A stretch of 64,000 bases of DNA. Source: Austropuccinia psidii (taxonomy: Eukaryota; Basidiomycota; Pucciniomycetes; Pucciniales; Sphaerophragmiaceae). Each line of letters begins with the position of its first letter. The first letter of the stretch is position 1. The DNA is taken from assembly GCA_023105745.1 (NCBI GenBank), contig JALGQZ010000003.1, positions 71,894,696 through 71,958,695 of the forward strand. Direction: 5' to 3'. Positions 23,801 to 33,956 of the stretch are shown here, in pieces. The position numbers and the translations under genes were made by a program. Below the pieces are notes generated by a model. That model did not search any database, was not told the origin of the DNA, and saw nothing but the letters and a program-made list of their open reading frames with translations.

Positions 23801-24564
23801 AGATACTAGAACAGTACCTTTGGATGTATGTCAGCTATCATCAAGATGACTGGTACACCTGGCTCCCTCTGGCTAAATTTGCCTATAATAATGCAGAACA
23901 TTCATCAACCAAGCAGTCACCTTTTTTCACCATTTATGGAAGAAATCCCAGCTTTGACTCAATCCATATTTCTCAAGACTCACCTGCTGGAAAGTTATCA
24001 ACAAACCTCCAATCAGTACAGCAAGTTGTCAAAGAAGAATTAGAGTCAGCAATAAGGAGATTCAAGAAGTATGCAGATAGAAATAGAGCAATTCCACCTG
24101 ATTTTCAACCTGGCGACAAAGTATGGCTAGCTTCCAAGAACATCAAGACAACAAGACCCACCAAGAAATTGTCAGAAAGATGGTTGGGACCTTTTGAAGT
24201 TCTGAAGAAGATTGGTAGTCATGCATATCACCTCAAGTTGCCTCAGCAATGGAAGACAGTTCACCCTGTATTCCATGTGTCCTTATTAGAACCAGTCAAG
24301 CATTCAACTATCCCAAATCGTCATCAATTACCGCCACCACCAGCTTTAGTGGAGGAGCAAGAAGAATGGGAAGTGGCTCAGGTTCTGGACTCAAAACTCA
24401 AAAGAGGTAAATTATGGTATCTTGTAGAGTGGAAAGGATTCAGTGAAGACCCAGAAAGAACCACCTGGGAACCAGCTTCAAACCTTACCAACTCACCAGA
24501 TCTTGTCAAGGATTTCCATTCATTGTATCCAGACAAACCTGGTCCAATTACCTCGAGAGTTTGA
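20856..24564 (+). pseudogene. pol: Pol polyprotein of element B (protease-RT-RNase H-integrase-chromodomain)
   Basis: Protease: ILIDSGATNSFI (about 21000). RT: PASSTGAPVLFVKKKDGG-type block (here SSSTGAPVLFVKKKDGG), VDYRKLNAVT, catalytic VVVYLDDIMGFS (about 22180). RNase H: ETDASDYALGAVLSQ and the tether YRPGRLATLPDALSRR. Integrase: zinc-domain HDSPLAGH...CPQCSRNK, Asp in SMDFITQLP, Asp in IVSDRGSLF, Glu in HPETDGQTERVNQ. C terminus: chromodomain YLVEWKGFSEDPERTTWEP. Two lesions: an extra T in a T7 run (21189-21195, six would keep frame) and TAA at 23203-23205. Otherwise one continuous frame, so the copy is only recently dead. It copies and integrates the element. Confidence 0.93.
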
Positions 24565-24567
24565 TTT

Positions 24568-24987
24568 ATGGTGCTTGGTGGGGAGAAGAAGTTATGAAAG
24601 TAAGTTCCTCTCCTGGAATGCACCTTTAAGGGGGTATTATACCCATATGTTGTTGTAAGCATCACCTTGGCCACTTTGTGAGCACTTGTCAATTCTGTGG
24701 ACAGGTTCAGGAAGCATACAACACCAATACTCCCCGATTTGGACCTTATCAAGATATGGCCAAATATTCCTTTCTTTGTTTTGTTTTCTTTCTTTTCATT
24801 TATTGTTTCAATTTATGCCAATCATCATAATTCAAGACATTCATTACTTCAAGTCATTTATGGCAATCTTTTTCAATTTGATGGTGCTTGGTGGGGAGTG
24901 GAAGTTATGAAAGTAAGTTCCATCTCCTGGTATGCATCCCTGAGGGTTCTACTTCTTGTAAAACATCACCTTGGCCACTCTGTGAGC
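24568..24987 (+). repeat. Imperfect direct repeat pair 3' of pol in B
   Basis: 24568-24683 and 24881-24987 share ATGGTGCTTGGTGGGGAG, GTTATGAAAGTAAGTTCC, then CATCACCTTGGCCACT and TGTGAGC. About 110 bp each, 313 bp apart. Function unknown; the GTAAGT within each looks like a splice donor. Confidence 0.8.
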
Positions 24988-25280
24988 ATCAAAATGCTTG
25001 GTTTTCATTTTTTCAGACACTTTTGGCCAGAATCAAGCAACTCACCACAAGAAGGACCAACCATCAGGACTTTTTCTTTATTTCTTTCTTTACTCTCATT
25101 TTCTCTTATTCTTTATTTTCTTTCTTTATTTACTTGTATAATTTTCTTTCTTTTATTTCTTAAAGCAGCAGCATCCCCTCCCAAATCATGTATTGGGAGG
25201 TTCCATTATTTTTTTTCATTTTTTAGTATTTATAAGAGTGGGGATAGAAGGCAAACAAAACACAAACAAGGAAAAGGAAA

Positions 25281-26575
25281 CTAGTTATCTCTACCCAAAT
25301 CATCAAAAGTTCTCTGGAAATCATTTATCAACTCATCTTCATACCAGGCAAATTTTGCAGCCATCTCTTCAGAAGCAGTACCTGGAATAGTCCTGTCATT
25401 GGCATACATAATCACCTCTCTTCTATTCCTATCAACCCTCCTGAAAAATCTGGCCACAGCATCTTGACTTTCACTAGCCGTGTTGGGATCTTCTCTGGTA
25501 ACCCGGATAGGCCAATGTTCTCTTCTTTGAAAAACTTGAGCGGCAGGAAACGGCAGAGGGGACAATCCATCTCTTCTTCTGCTGGAGCTGGCCACAGGTT
25601 GGAGTTGATGGGAGGTGTTTATGGGTGAGTTCCTGGGCTGTTGAACTGGGGATGGTCTTACTGCTGGATTCAAGGCAGGCCTGGTGGTGTGGGAAGTAGT
25701 TGGTGAAGGAGGAGGAAGGGTTGTAGGAATGGAAGCAAGCATTGGTTGGAAGGTTCTTGGAGTGCTGGGAATGACTTGACTTTGAAATATGGTGTTGGCA
25801 AGAGGTTGAGAAGAGGAATTGCTGGATGGATTGCCAATTGAATGAGGAATAACTTGAACTTCTTCACCATCCAACTCATCACTTCCTTCAGCATCTGGAT
25901 CTGTTGGGGAATCAACAATTGTTCTTAGTTTCTTCACTACTTTCACCACTCCATCAGCATTGGTCCTGGAAATTGGGATTTCTGAGCTGTAGTGGATGGG
26001 CCTACCACCGATTGGAATGGACCCTCCAACATTAGTCCATCTGGCCACATCCCTCTGCCTGGAACCAGTCACTAAATCAAGATGTCAGCACCAATACAAC
26101 CAAGATATGCAAATAACTCACATTGAGAAAACCCAGAAGTTGCATCAGGGGTAGGCTCCTCAAGAATGGGGAATTCCTGCCCATAAGGCCCATCTTTCCT
26201 GCTCCATAAGTGCCTCCTGACCTGGGACAAAGTTGATCCGGTACGGCGGCATGGTTTCTTCCCAACAAAGCAAAAATGGCATTTTGAAGATCAAGGATTG
26301 TAGTGTTGAAAGCAATCCTTTCCCTTGGCCAAACACTCAGTACAGGCAGGATCAAGAACTTCAACTGCTCTGAACCCATCATAGGTTTGGGAGGGATCAA
26401 AATGGCCAGAAGATGCCATGGAAAGGGAGGACAATCGACTGAAGATGCCAGAACCATGAAGAACAGATGGTGGCGGTGCAGAAGGGGAAGATTCAGTGAG
26501 TTCAGTCAGTTTGGAACTCATAACTGAAGAACATGCAAGCAGAAGATTCAAGACGTCAGAATCAATCCACTTCAT
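25281..26575 (-). pseudogene. Antisense spliced gene with Zn(II)2Cys6-like cysteine cluster
   Basis: Reads from ATG at 26575. Exon 1 26575-26122, intron 26121-26072 (GTGAGT...TTTAG, 50 bp, with CTGAC as possible branch point), exon 2 26071-25281. Cysteine codons at 26342, 26333, 26312, 26279, 26270 and 26249 give C-x2-C-x6-C-x10-C-x2-C-x6-C, the spacing of fungal binuclear zinc-cluster DNA-binding domains. A TGA at 26291-26293 lies between the third and fourth Cys; CGA (Arg) is the simplest ancestor. Exon 2 is Ser/Pro-rich (STPRTFQP, LPPPSPTTS) and ends in a charged helical segment (FFRRVDRNRREVIMYAND). It converges on pol. Family not recognised beyond the cluster; a transcription-factor-like role is inference. 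Confidence 0.65.
26072..26121 (-). other. Intron of the antisense gene
   Basis: Starts GTGAGTTATT and ends GATTTAG on the minus strand; without splicing the frame hits TAG. Removing it joins SGFSQ to LTGSRQRDVARW in one frame (the codon across the junction is TTG). Confidence 0.6.
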
Positions 26576-26639
26576 ATCAAGAAAAAAGAATTTGACCTCA
26601 AGGAAATGGGGCCATAACTCAATTATGCCCCCCCCTCAA

Positions 26640-26930
26640 AGCCTCTAGGGTGAAGGTTCATACCCCTTTGGGGCTGAACTCATCACCCAGGGCCTGCCCT
26701 GCAGCTTTGGGGGGGCCAGGATCTTGATGGTCCTGGACCCCATCAATGGGTCCAGGCCATGCATGGTGAATTTTAATGCAAGGGCCATTTCTGGGCCCTT
26801 TGGCCACCCTGGGTCCCCAGCAAATTTGGGCCCAGGGGCTCTATTTTGGTCCTGGGGGCCTCCATTAACCCCCACGGACCGCGGACCGCAGACCACGGCC
26901 CACGGACCGTAGGACCCTAAAGACATCAAA
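26640..26930. other. GC-rich block upstream of the antisense gene
   Basis: Far richer in G+C than its surroundings, with G-runs, GGCCC words and GGACCG repeats at 26875-26910. It lies just upstream of the antisense start, so it could serve as its promoter. Reading frames here are compositional artefacts. Confidence 0.45.
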
Positions 26931-27483
26931 AGGCCAATTATGGCCAAAAAATCATATAAAGACCTGAGTTCACCAAAACATCCAAAAGGCCCAAAAGGTC
27001 ATAAAAATCAAGAGATGTCAAGAATCATTAGGGTAAAGGCCACAGCCCAAAAACACTCTGGAGGGCTGTTGAGGCCATTTCCATGGGTAATGGGGACAAG
27101 ACCCCTTGGAGGAAGTTTTTCAATTTTTCCATTGGATTCAGCCTTGCCCAATGAGTACACTTCATATACTCATTGGGTACCATTTTTTGAGCACAAGAGC
27201 TCAGTGGTCCTTATTCAGGGATATATCCCAAGGCCACATCCCAAGGGCATGTTTGATTGAATCAGAAGACAAGAAATGCATAATTTTGAAGTGGAATACT
27301 TACTCAAACTTGGAAAAGGGGGAATCAATTGAATTTGACAGGCAAGGAGGAATGAAAGATTTTCAGGATAATGGCCAAGAGGAAAAGAAAATTAAAAAGA
27401 AAGTTTTTTGAAAAAATGTGGGGATAATGAGATGCCACTCAACAGTGGCAGGGTATTATGGTGTTCAGGAGCCCACCAGTTTC

Positions 27484-27496
27484 AAGAGGGGGATAC
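27484..27496 (+). other. Polypurine tract of element B
   Basis: AAGAGGGGGATAC directly precedes the 3' LTR. Confidence 0.75.
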
Positions 27497-28259
27497 TGTA
27501 ACAACCATCCATCAGGGGTAAGGGTATTCATTCATACACCCACTCAAACACCCCAAATCAGCAAATCCAGTATCTGCATCAGCATTCAGTTTCAGCAATC
27601 TTCATTCTGAAACATGCATACAGCTTGGTACATCCATACAGCCTGTCAACACCTGTACAAGTTGGATTCACCCAATACAGTTTCAATACACCAATATGGA
27701 ACTGTATGATCACTCAAATACACCAAACCTCTTGTACAGGTTCTGTACAGCTGTACAGGACCTGTATTGGCCAGACTCAATTCAATCATCAATTATTCTC
27801 ATGAAAATTCTTCCTCTGGATCAGGGCTGGTGATTCTCACATATACCAGCCCCTCTTTCTCCCCCCTGGGGACTTTTCCCCAGTTAATTTATTTAGTTTA
27901 TTTATTCTTTTATACTTATTCTTATCCTTATAATTGGGTATTATAATTATTATTTAATTTTAAGTTAGTCTTTGCCTTTTCTCTCTTTGCCTGTACAGTA
28001 TGGGTTGGGTGGCCATATCCTTATTAACCCTTCTCTTTCCATTCTGACAGGTTGAAACAGTGGACTTGGACTTGTTTGTGGTTGGCTCTTCTATTTCTTA
28101 CTCTTATTTCTTGTTGCTGCTTTTCTTATATTTATTCTTTAGCAATTTATCTTAACACTCTTCAGTGTGTTCCTTCTTACCTTATCTTTGAGCCCTCCAT
28201 AAGTGAGTCCCAGTTTACTGAGTGCCAGGCCCTCTTCACTTCAAAGAGCCCCTGTGACA
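27497..28259 (+). repeat. 3' LTR of element B
   Basis: Almost identical to 17976-18738. One of the few differences falls in the primer segment (AATTTATTTAG instead of AATTAATTTAG), so the 5' LTR, not this one, matches the primer site exactly. Confidence 0.95.
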
Positions 28260-28264
28260 CACTG

Positions 28265-28387
28265 TGATTTCTGACCATAATAGCACTGTTATTATAACTC
28301 AGAATAACCAACAAGAGCCAATTTCTTCTGAATTGATCAGCTTGGATATCAGTAATACTCTTCAGAAAGTTACAAATTTGGCAAATA
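28265..28387 (+). pseudogene. Leader exon of F gag, second part
   Basis: Continues the frame from 17975 (VISDHNSTVIITQNN, ...SLDISNTLQKVTNL) and ends one base into a codon at the donor GTAAGT (28388). Together with 17901-17975 the exon is 198 bp, a multiple of three like those of D (150) and E (117). No domain recognised. Confidence 0.6.
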
Positions 28388-28451
28388 GTAAGTCTTTGAC
28401 GTAAAATTACTATTTTAAACCTTTTTAATAATAAAATATGCCTTCAACCAG
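28388..28451 (+). other. Candidate intron in F gag leader (64 bp)
   Basis: GTAAGTCTTTG...TTCAACCAG. The ATG at 28438 lies inside it, 14 bp before its end, just as ATGs lie just before the acceptors in D (41779) and E (47946). Confidence 0.55.
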
Positions 28452-29935
28452 ATCAGGAGCAAGCTATAAGCCCTAAAGCAGCTTCCAAAAAGCTCATAGA
28501 CGTGATTATGGACGAAGGCAATCAGATACAGGGGGACAAAGGTCAGTAAAACACTTCCACAACAATGAATTCCCCAATTATGAAGCTTATGACACTATTT
28601 TACCTTCAAACAGAGCTGAAAATGCCACAAGAAGCCTCAGTGGACATTTACAAAGCAGCCAGAAGAAGGCTTACAACAGTGCACTCCAGCACAAAGAGTA
28701 CCAGATCCTTGCAGATCTGTGGAAAAACTGCATGAACTCATACCTGACTGTAAGAAAATTCCTGGTTCATCCCAACACTTGTAAGTTACTCTATGGATGG
28801 CATCCATTGATGGAAAAGAAGAATATGATTATTTTAACAGCAGAATGGAGGAAAAACAACCCTTCACCACCAAAGAAAGTGCCAAGACCAGCCCCAGTGG
28901 CCAGCAGCAGCAATTCCAAGGTGAAAAAGCAGCCACAAGCTCAAAACAAGGGCAAAGGAAAGGCACCAGCCCCGAAGCCTTACAGCCGGGGCTACAGGAT
29001 TCCAAAGATTCAGCAGGATGGCATTGAAAATGTATTTCAGATGGCCAGAACCATGATGGAATTACAGAAGAAGGAGGAAGTCAGATTAAGATTCCAGAAA
29101 TGATTTCTGACATATTTGATTCCATCCCAGAGTTGTATGAAGCTATAAATGACGTGAAAAAACATCTTTCTGATAAAAATGAAACCGTTTGTAACAACAT
29201 TAAAATAAACAATTTGAGTCTGTGCCAAATTAATGAAACACTTATGTGTTTTGAAAAAGTTGTAAGAACAATTGAAAATTTCAATAATGATAATTCTTTT
29301 GGCAATAAAATAAATGAACAATCTGCCATTATCAAAGAGTTAACAGAAACATATTCTAAATTCCATATTGATGACATAATTGAAACAAGAATTAAACAAG
29401 CCAACAATGTTATCAAAAAAGATAACAAGAAAATCCTTGATGACATATTAAATTCATTTACTTAAGTAAAGACATATACCATTGCCTTGAAAAAGTGTTT
29501 TGATCCTTCACAAGAAAAAATATCAAAATTATCAATGAAATTGAGTCAAGTCACTGCTGATAATACAAGACAGACAGAGGTATAGCAAGAACTGATGCTT
29601 AAAAAATACATGTATAAAATTGAAGTAATAAATTTAATACAAGCCTTCTAAAATTAATACAGGAATTCCCAAAGGTGTAGAAACAGTAAAAAGAATGATA
29701 TTGAACAAATACTGAACACCTTAAAAAGAATGTCTACACCTCTGAATCCAAATGAGGGCACAAGGATTCCAAATCCACAAGTATTGGATCCTGAAAATTC
29801 ACAGTTAAAAAATGAATTATCCACTTCTTTTCATAACTTCGAACCATCAATGGGCCAAGCACTTTTGAAAGAAGTACCAAACCTTAAAGAATGGCCTCAC
29901 TTCAGTGGTGAAGGAGAATATTACCATATGGAATG
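28452..29935 (+). pseudogene. N-terminal gag of element F
   Basis: Gag before the capsid core. Readable blocks: 28732-29103 (LTVRKFLVHPNTCKLLYGWH, then a basic Lys/Pro/Ala linker), 29100-29465 (helical, KHLSDKNETVCNN, likely coiled coil) and 29730-29935 with LKEWPHFSGEGEYYHME, the start of the capsid domain. Frames shift at about 28655 and in the 28800-29100 overlap when compared with D. Interrupted at 29935 by E within the codons for ME(FIRG). It resumes at 51591. Confidence 0.75.
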
Positions 29936-32096
29936 TGTAAGGTTTGTCTATGAAACTCTTGATAATAGTAGCAAAATCAAGAGTACTGTGACTGTCCTCA
30001 GTAGAAATATATAATATAATGAAATATTACAACCACAAATTTACATATAATTATTAAATAAATTATATAAAAAAAGAATTTAATTATTATTATAAGAATA
30101 TAATAATAAAAAAATATAATAATTATAATAAATTATAATTATTCTATTATTGTTATAGTCACTGACAGTTATAACAATAAGAAGTGTAAAGCTCTTAATG
30201 AGACAATTACACGTGGAAAATATGATATTAACCACTTATAAATAATATAAATATCATTTATTAAAAGAATTAAATACACACTGTGCAGAAATAATTCTTA
30301 TAGAATAAAAATTCTATATAAAAAAACTAATACTAGATAAAAAAATATAGAAATTTAGAGAAAACTTACTTTTAATATTTATTTAATACAACAAGTCAAA
30401 CAACAACAGTTATTATATTAAATAATAATTATAAGTTAAAAACACGCCAAAAATCAATAATTTAAAAGATAAAACAACTTTTTATAATAAAAATTATGAT
30501 TAAAGAATTTTTAAGAGGAATTTGTGGATTTTAAAAGATATCTAAGATGATTAATTTTATATAATAAAATATATTATTGGTGATTACAACAATAATCTAA
30601 ATTCTATGATTTCAATCCTTCAATTTTAATTAATAAAGAATAAAATAACTTAAGAATTATTTTAATAATAAGATTTTATATTTAACAAAATATTACCTGT
30701 TTCAATTTCTAATATGATTGGATCAATAATGAATGATGGCAAAAAACAGTGATGAAAAGACCCTTTTTATGTCTTCAGAGCAGCTCTCATGATTCATAAT
30801 GGATATAGAGGGCGTGCTCAGGTCAAAACTGAAAAACCATTCTTAAAAATAAAGTTCTTAACTTAAGGTAACTTAATTTTAATTCCAATTTAAAGTTAAC
30901 AGGGTTATTCTTAACTCCATGTAACTTTAATACTCATTCAAGCTAATTATTTTAAGTTTTTAATATGAATAGACTTATTTATATTAAAGTTCATCAAATG
31001 AACAACTTAAGACAGAGTTTCAAGCAGAAATCTCTTAAACTCAATTTTTAATTAATTTTTAAAGAAATTATAATTTTCTTTGAGTTTTGATTAAAAGAGT
31101 AAATTTCCAGGCTAATTACCGAGGAAATTTATTTATTAAAGATACCTAAAATTGAATTTATATGTAGATAATATCAATTTGTAAGCTGTGAGAAATATTC
31201 AAACAAATCCATTAAGAATTGGATTTTGAATGAATTTTTGAAGTTATTTCTATTTTTCCAGGTAAAATAGCAATACACACTAAACCTTAAGTTTTGATAA
31301 GGTTTTAATGCTCAAAACCTTAAAGCTTTAAGCTTAATTAAGCTTTGACAGTTCTTAAAACCTTGATTTCAAGCCTGCATATTGGGATTTACCCTTTGGC
31401 AGCTTGAAATTCCTGTCTAAATTGGGATAAAAACAGTTTAAACTTTAATGTTGGATCAAAGTCTAATCTTAAAGCTTAAATAAGGTTGAAAATCCTTCAA
31501 TACAGGTGGTCAACCTTAATCAAATCCTTTCAGATCCAAAAAGCTGGGTACCCCAGCTCGATTTGGTCTTTTTCCTTTGTCCCACCTTTTTGTGTGGATT
31601 TTGCCCTTTTATTTATTTAAAGCCATACTATGGCCTTAAACCCTTTTAAATTGAGCTGTAGGATTTACATTCTGTATGGCAAATCCTTCGCCAATTCAGT
31701 AAATATACACCACACCTCAATTTTAACTAAAATTTTGGCAAGTTTGCATAAGCCTTATGCAACTTTAATTTAAGCTTATTTAAGCTTAAATTTAACAATT
31801 TTAAAAAAATGTTAAAAAAGTTGCATTAGTGCTGTGAGATTCTTAAATCTTCTATCAACATAAGAAATAAGTGTTTTTGGGTATAACACCTTATGGATGT
31901 ACCCTAGGTTATTTTTGGTGTAGAATCCAAAAATGACATAATATTTATAACTTTGTTTATCCAAAAAAAGGTATACATATTTTTTGTTATTTTTTTATTT
32001 TAAATTCAATTAAAACGTCTGTTGAAGACAATTTTAACTGTGTATAAAGTTATTTTTGGCCTTATGGGTATGTTATACATACCTCACAGGCTCACA
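29936..32096 (-). repeat. 3' LTR of element E (2161 bp)
   Basis: Plus strand TGTAAGGTTTGTC...AGGCTCACA. Aligns with 48659-51590 once the 762-bp insertion there is removed. AT-rich at 30000-30700. No coding content seen. Confidence 0.92.
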
Positions 32097-33956
32097 TTTC
32101 CTACCGCCAAAAAAAATTGTATTGAAATTTTTCTTTTGTAGTATACCCCCAATTTATTTAGGGAGGGGTATAATCCACTGTCCAACCTCTCTACTTATAG
32201 TTTTCTAAGTATGTAAAGCACACAATTCAAACTTTTCATTGAGCAATTGGTCTTCTCTCATTTCTGAATCTTCTGAGAAACTTTTGGGAATCAGGTATTT
32301 TGCTTTCTATAATCCATTTGTCAGGGTGAGTCTATGTAGTAGCTTAAAAATAGTAAATACAAGCTAGCACTATGACTGTGACACACACAAAATAAATAAA
32401 AATTAAGTCTTCAGGTCCTACTGCTATGTGGTAACAGTGGTGATGAGTCTATTGAGGACCTGGGTTGCAATGCTCTAATATCTTTGACTGTAAAGAAACA
32501 CTACAATAATTAATTATTTTAATTATATCAATATAATCCTAAGAGTACTACTGGTATAAGACAGTTTTACTACGTAAGGATGTTAATTCATGATAAGATG
32601 AGTCTTTTCCAGTGAGGAAAGACCTGCTTTTATCTCCTCTGAGGACTGTGAAAGACTGGTAGGCTCTTCACACGTCTACAGAGTGAAAATTTTCACTCTG
32701 GAGGCTGGGTTGTGGTTCTGTACCATCAATTCTGACGTCAGCATAGTCAGAATTGTGGTTTTTGGACCACAAATGATCATTCTGGATAAATACAGGGTGA
32801 AAAAACTCTTCACAGGCCACGTCAGCACCATTGTGACGTGTCCAGAGTGTCTGGATGACTAATATTAGTCATTCTGGGCGGGTTTAAGCTTTAAACAACC
32901 ATTATTTTAAGTATCAAGCCAGTACTGGTTGGTACAGGTTTGGTACAGGCCAGTATTGGTCAAAATACTTCCAACCAAGATATCTCAGTCAGTTTTTGAG
33001 ATATCAAGAAACCAAGAGCACAGAATTGAAGGGCTTAATGAGCTCTTCAATTTGGTATGCTTCATGTTTACCCTTCTTGCAAATAGCAAAAGTTATAAGG
33101 GTTTTAAGTTTTTGGATGTAATTTTGTACATCAGTATGAGGCTTCAAAAACTTCCATGCTAGATATCTTCTTCAATTTGGAAGATATCAGTATTCTGATG
33201 ATACAGTTTTGTAGGGCTTGATTAGCTCTACAGTTTGGTATATTACACTGTACAGTTGTATGAGTGTATGCCAAAAATACAGGGGTTTGTTTATTTTCTT
33301 GTTTTCAGAATATCTGTATTTTGGTTATTAAACCTTTGAACCAAGATCCCTCAGTCAATTTAAGAGATACAGAGGTCTAAGGTGTCTCAAATTAAAGCTC
33401 TTGTTGAGATCTTTAATTTGGTTATACTTTTGTACAGTTTTGTACAAGCCCTCTTTGACTTTCAGGGGGACTTGGTTTTGAAAATAAGGTTATATGGTAT
33501 CTCCAGTTGTAGTGGTGTTACAACAACATGGATGATATCATTGTGTAGCTATCTATGTGAGCTTTAAGAAAAATAACAATTCTGGTGGGGTTCCCATTAA
33601 ATATACATAAGTTAGATTAGAGGCCAGAATAAGAGTTTTTGCTTATTTGGTCTTATCTTTGATAGGGCATATCTTTGTCCTTTCTTATTATCTTTGAGGA
33701 GGTTTCCTCTTTATAATTTACTTGTATTGGCTATATTTGTCCAATATTCCTCATACCATTACTTATGGCATGTTGGATGTCATGCTGGTGCTCTATTTTG
33801 AGTCACAGGCTGACACCATTCATCTTCATGTTGTGGATTTTTATACCTGACTAAGTATTCTCTTTCATTTTTTCCCCTAAATCTTCTTTGTTTCAAGACT
33901 TTGAGTACCTTTTTATCCTCACTTTGATCTAGTGGGGGTACTTCTAAGGGTGTTTC
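32097..33956 (-). pseudogene. C-terminal integrase/chromodomain of E, split by solo LTR S2
   Basis: 33816-33956 reads ETPLEVPPLDQSEDKK, then [10 protein letters not shown] up to ...MKMNG, in frame with FPLRNE at 44451 on. After the S2 insertion, 32318 downward reads ...ESKIPDSQKFLRRFRNERR. So one continuous chromodomain-like tail was broken twice, by S2 and D. 32097-32250 holds the 3' untranslated part with the tract GGCGGTAGGAAA next to the LTR. Confidence 0.85.
32319..33815 (-). mobile_element. Solo LTR, family S, copy 2 (1497 bp)
   Basis: Plus strand TGTCAGGGTGAGTC...GAGTCACAGGCTGACA with perfect duplication CCATT (32314-32318, 33816-33820). Inverted relative to 2775-4191, and shares its ends and the GATAAAAG block (about 32620). 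It contains three related modules near 32975, 33165 and 33340, each with a GATATC- or GAGATA-type word followed by a CTTCAATTTGG-like word. Confidence 0.93.

Larger units (their letters stand above)
17976..28259 (+). mobile_element. Element B: near-complete, young Ty3/gypsy chromovirus (10,284 bp)
   Basis: Two 763-bp LTRs (17976-18738, 27497-28259), TSD CACTG on both sides (17971-17975, 28260-28264). Order: self-priming site, leader, gag, -1 frameshift, protease-RT-RNase H-integrase-chromodomain, then a 2.9-kb 3' region with an antisense gene, then a polypurine tract. I count about five differences between the LTRs by eye, so insertion is recent relative to F. Only two lesions are seen in pol (one T insertion, one nonsense codon). 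Four further B-related LTRs in the window show that the family has been active repeatedly. Confidence 0.95.

Noticed and set aside
24697..25284. Plus-strand frame of 195 codons after B pol
   Set aside because: Phe/Ser-rich low-complexity translation of T-rich DNA, in a direct-repeat zone; no domain.
26645..26947. Minus-strand Gly/Pro-rich frame upstream of the antisense gene
   Set aside because: Composition artefact of the GC-rich block; open on both strands.
18531..28267. Hydrophobic secreted-like frame MKQWTWTCLWLALLF at 18531-18755 and 28052-28267
   Set aside because: It lies in both LTRs of B, starts with TTG not ATG, and its end differs only because flanking sequence differs; a by-product of LTR identity.
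29601..30014. Independent gene ending at 30014
   Set aside because: It is F gag running into the E LTR; the last codons are LTR sequence.
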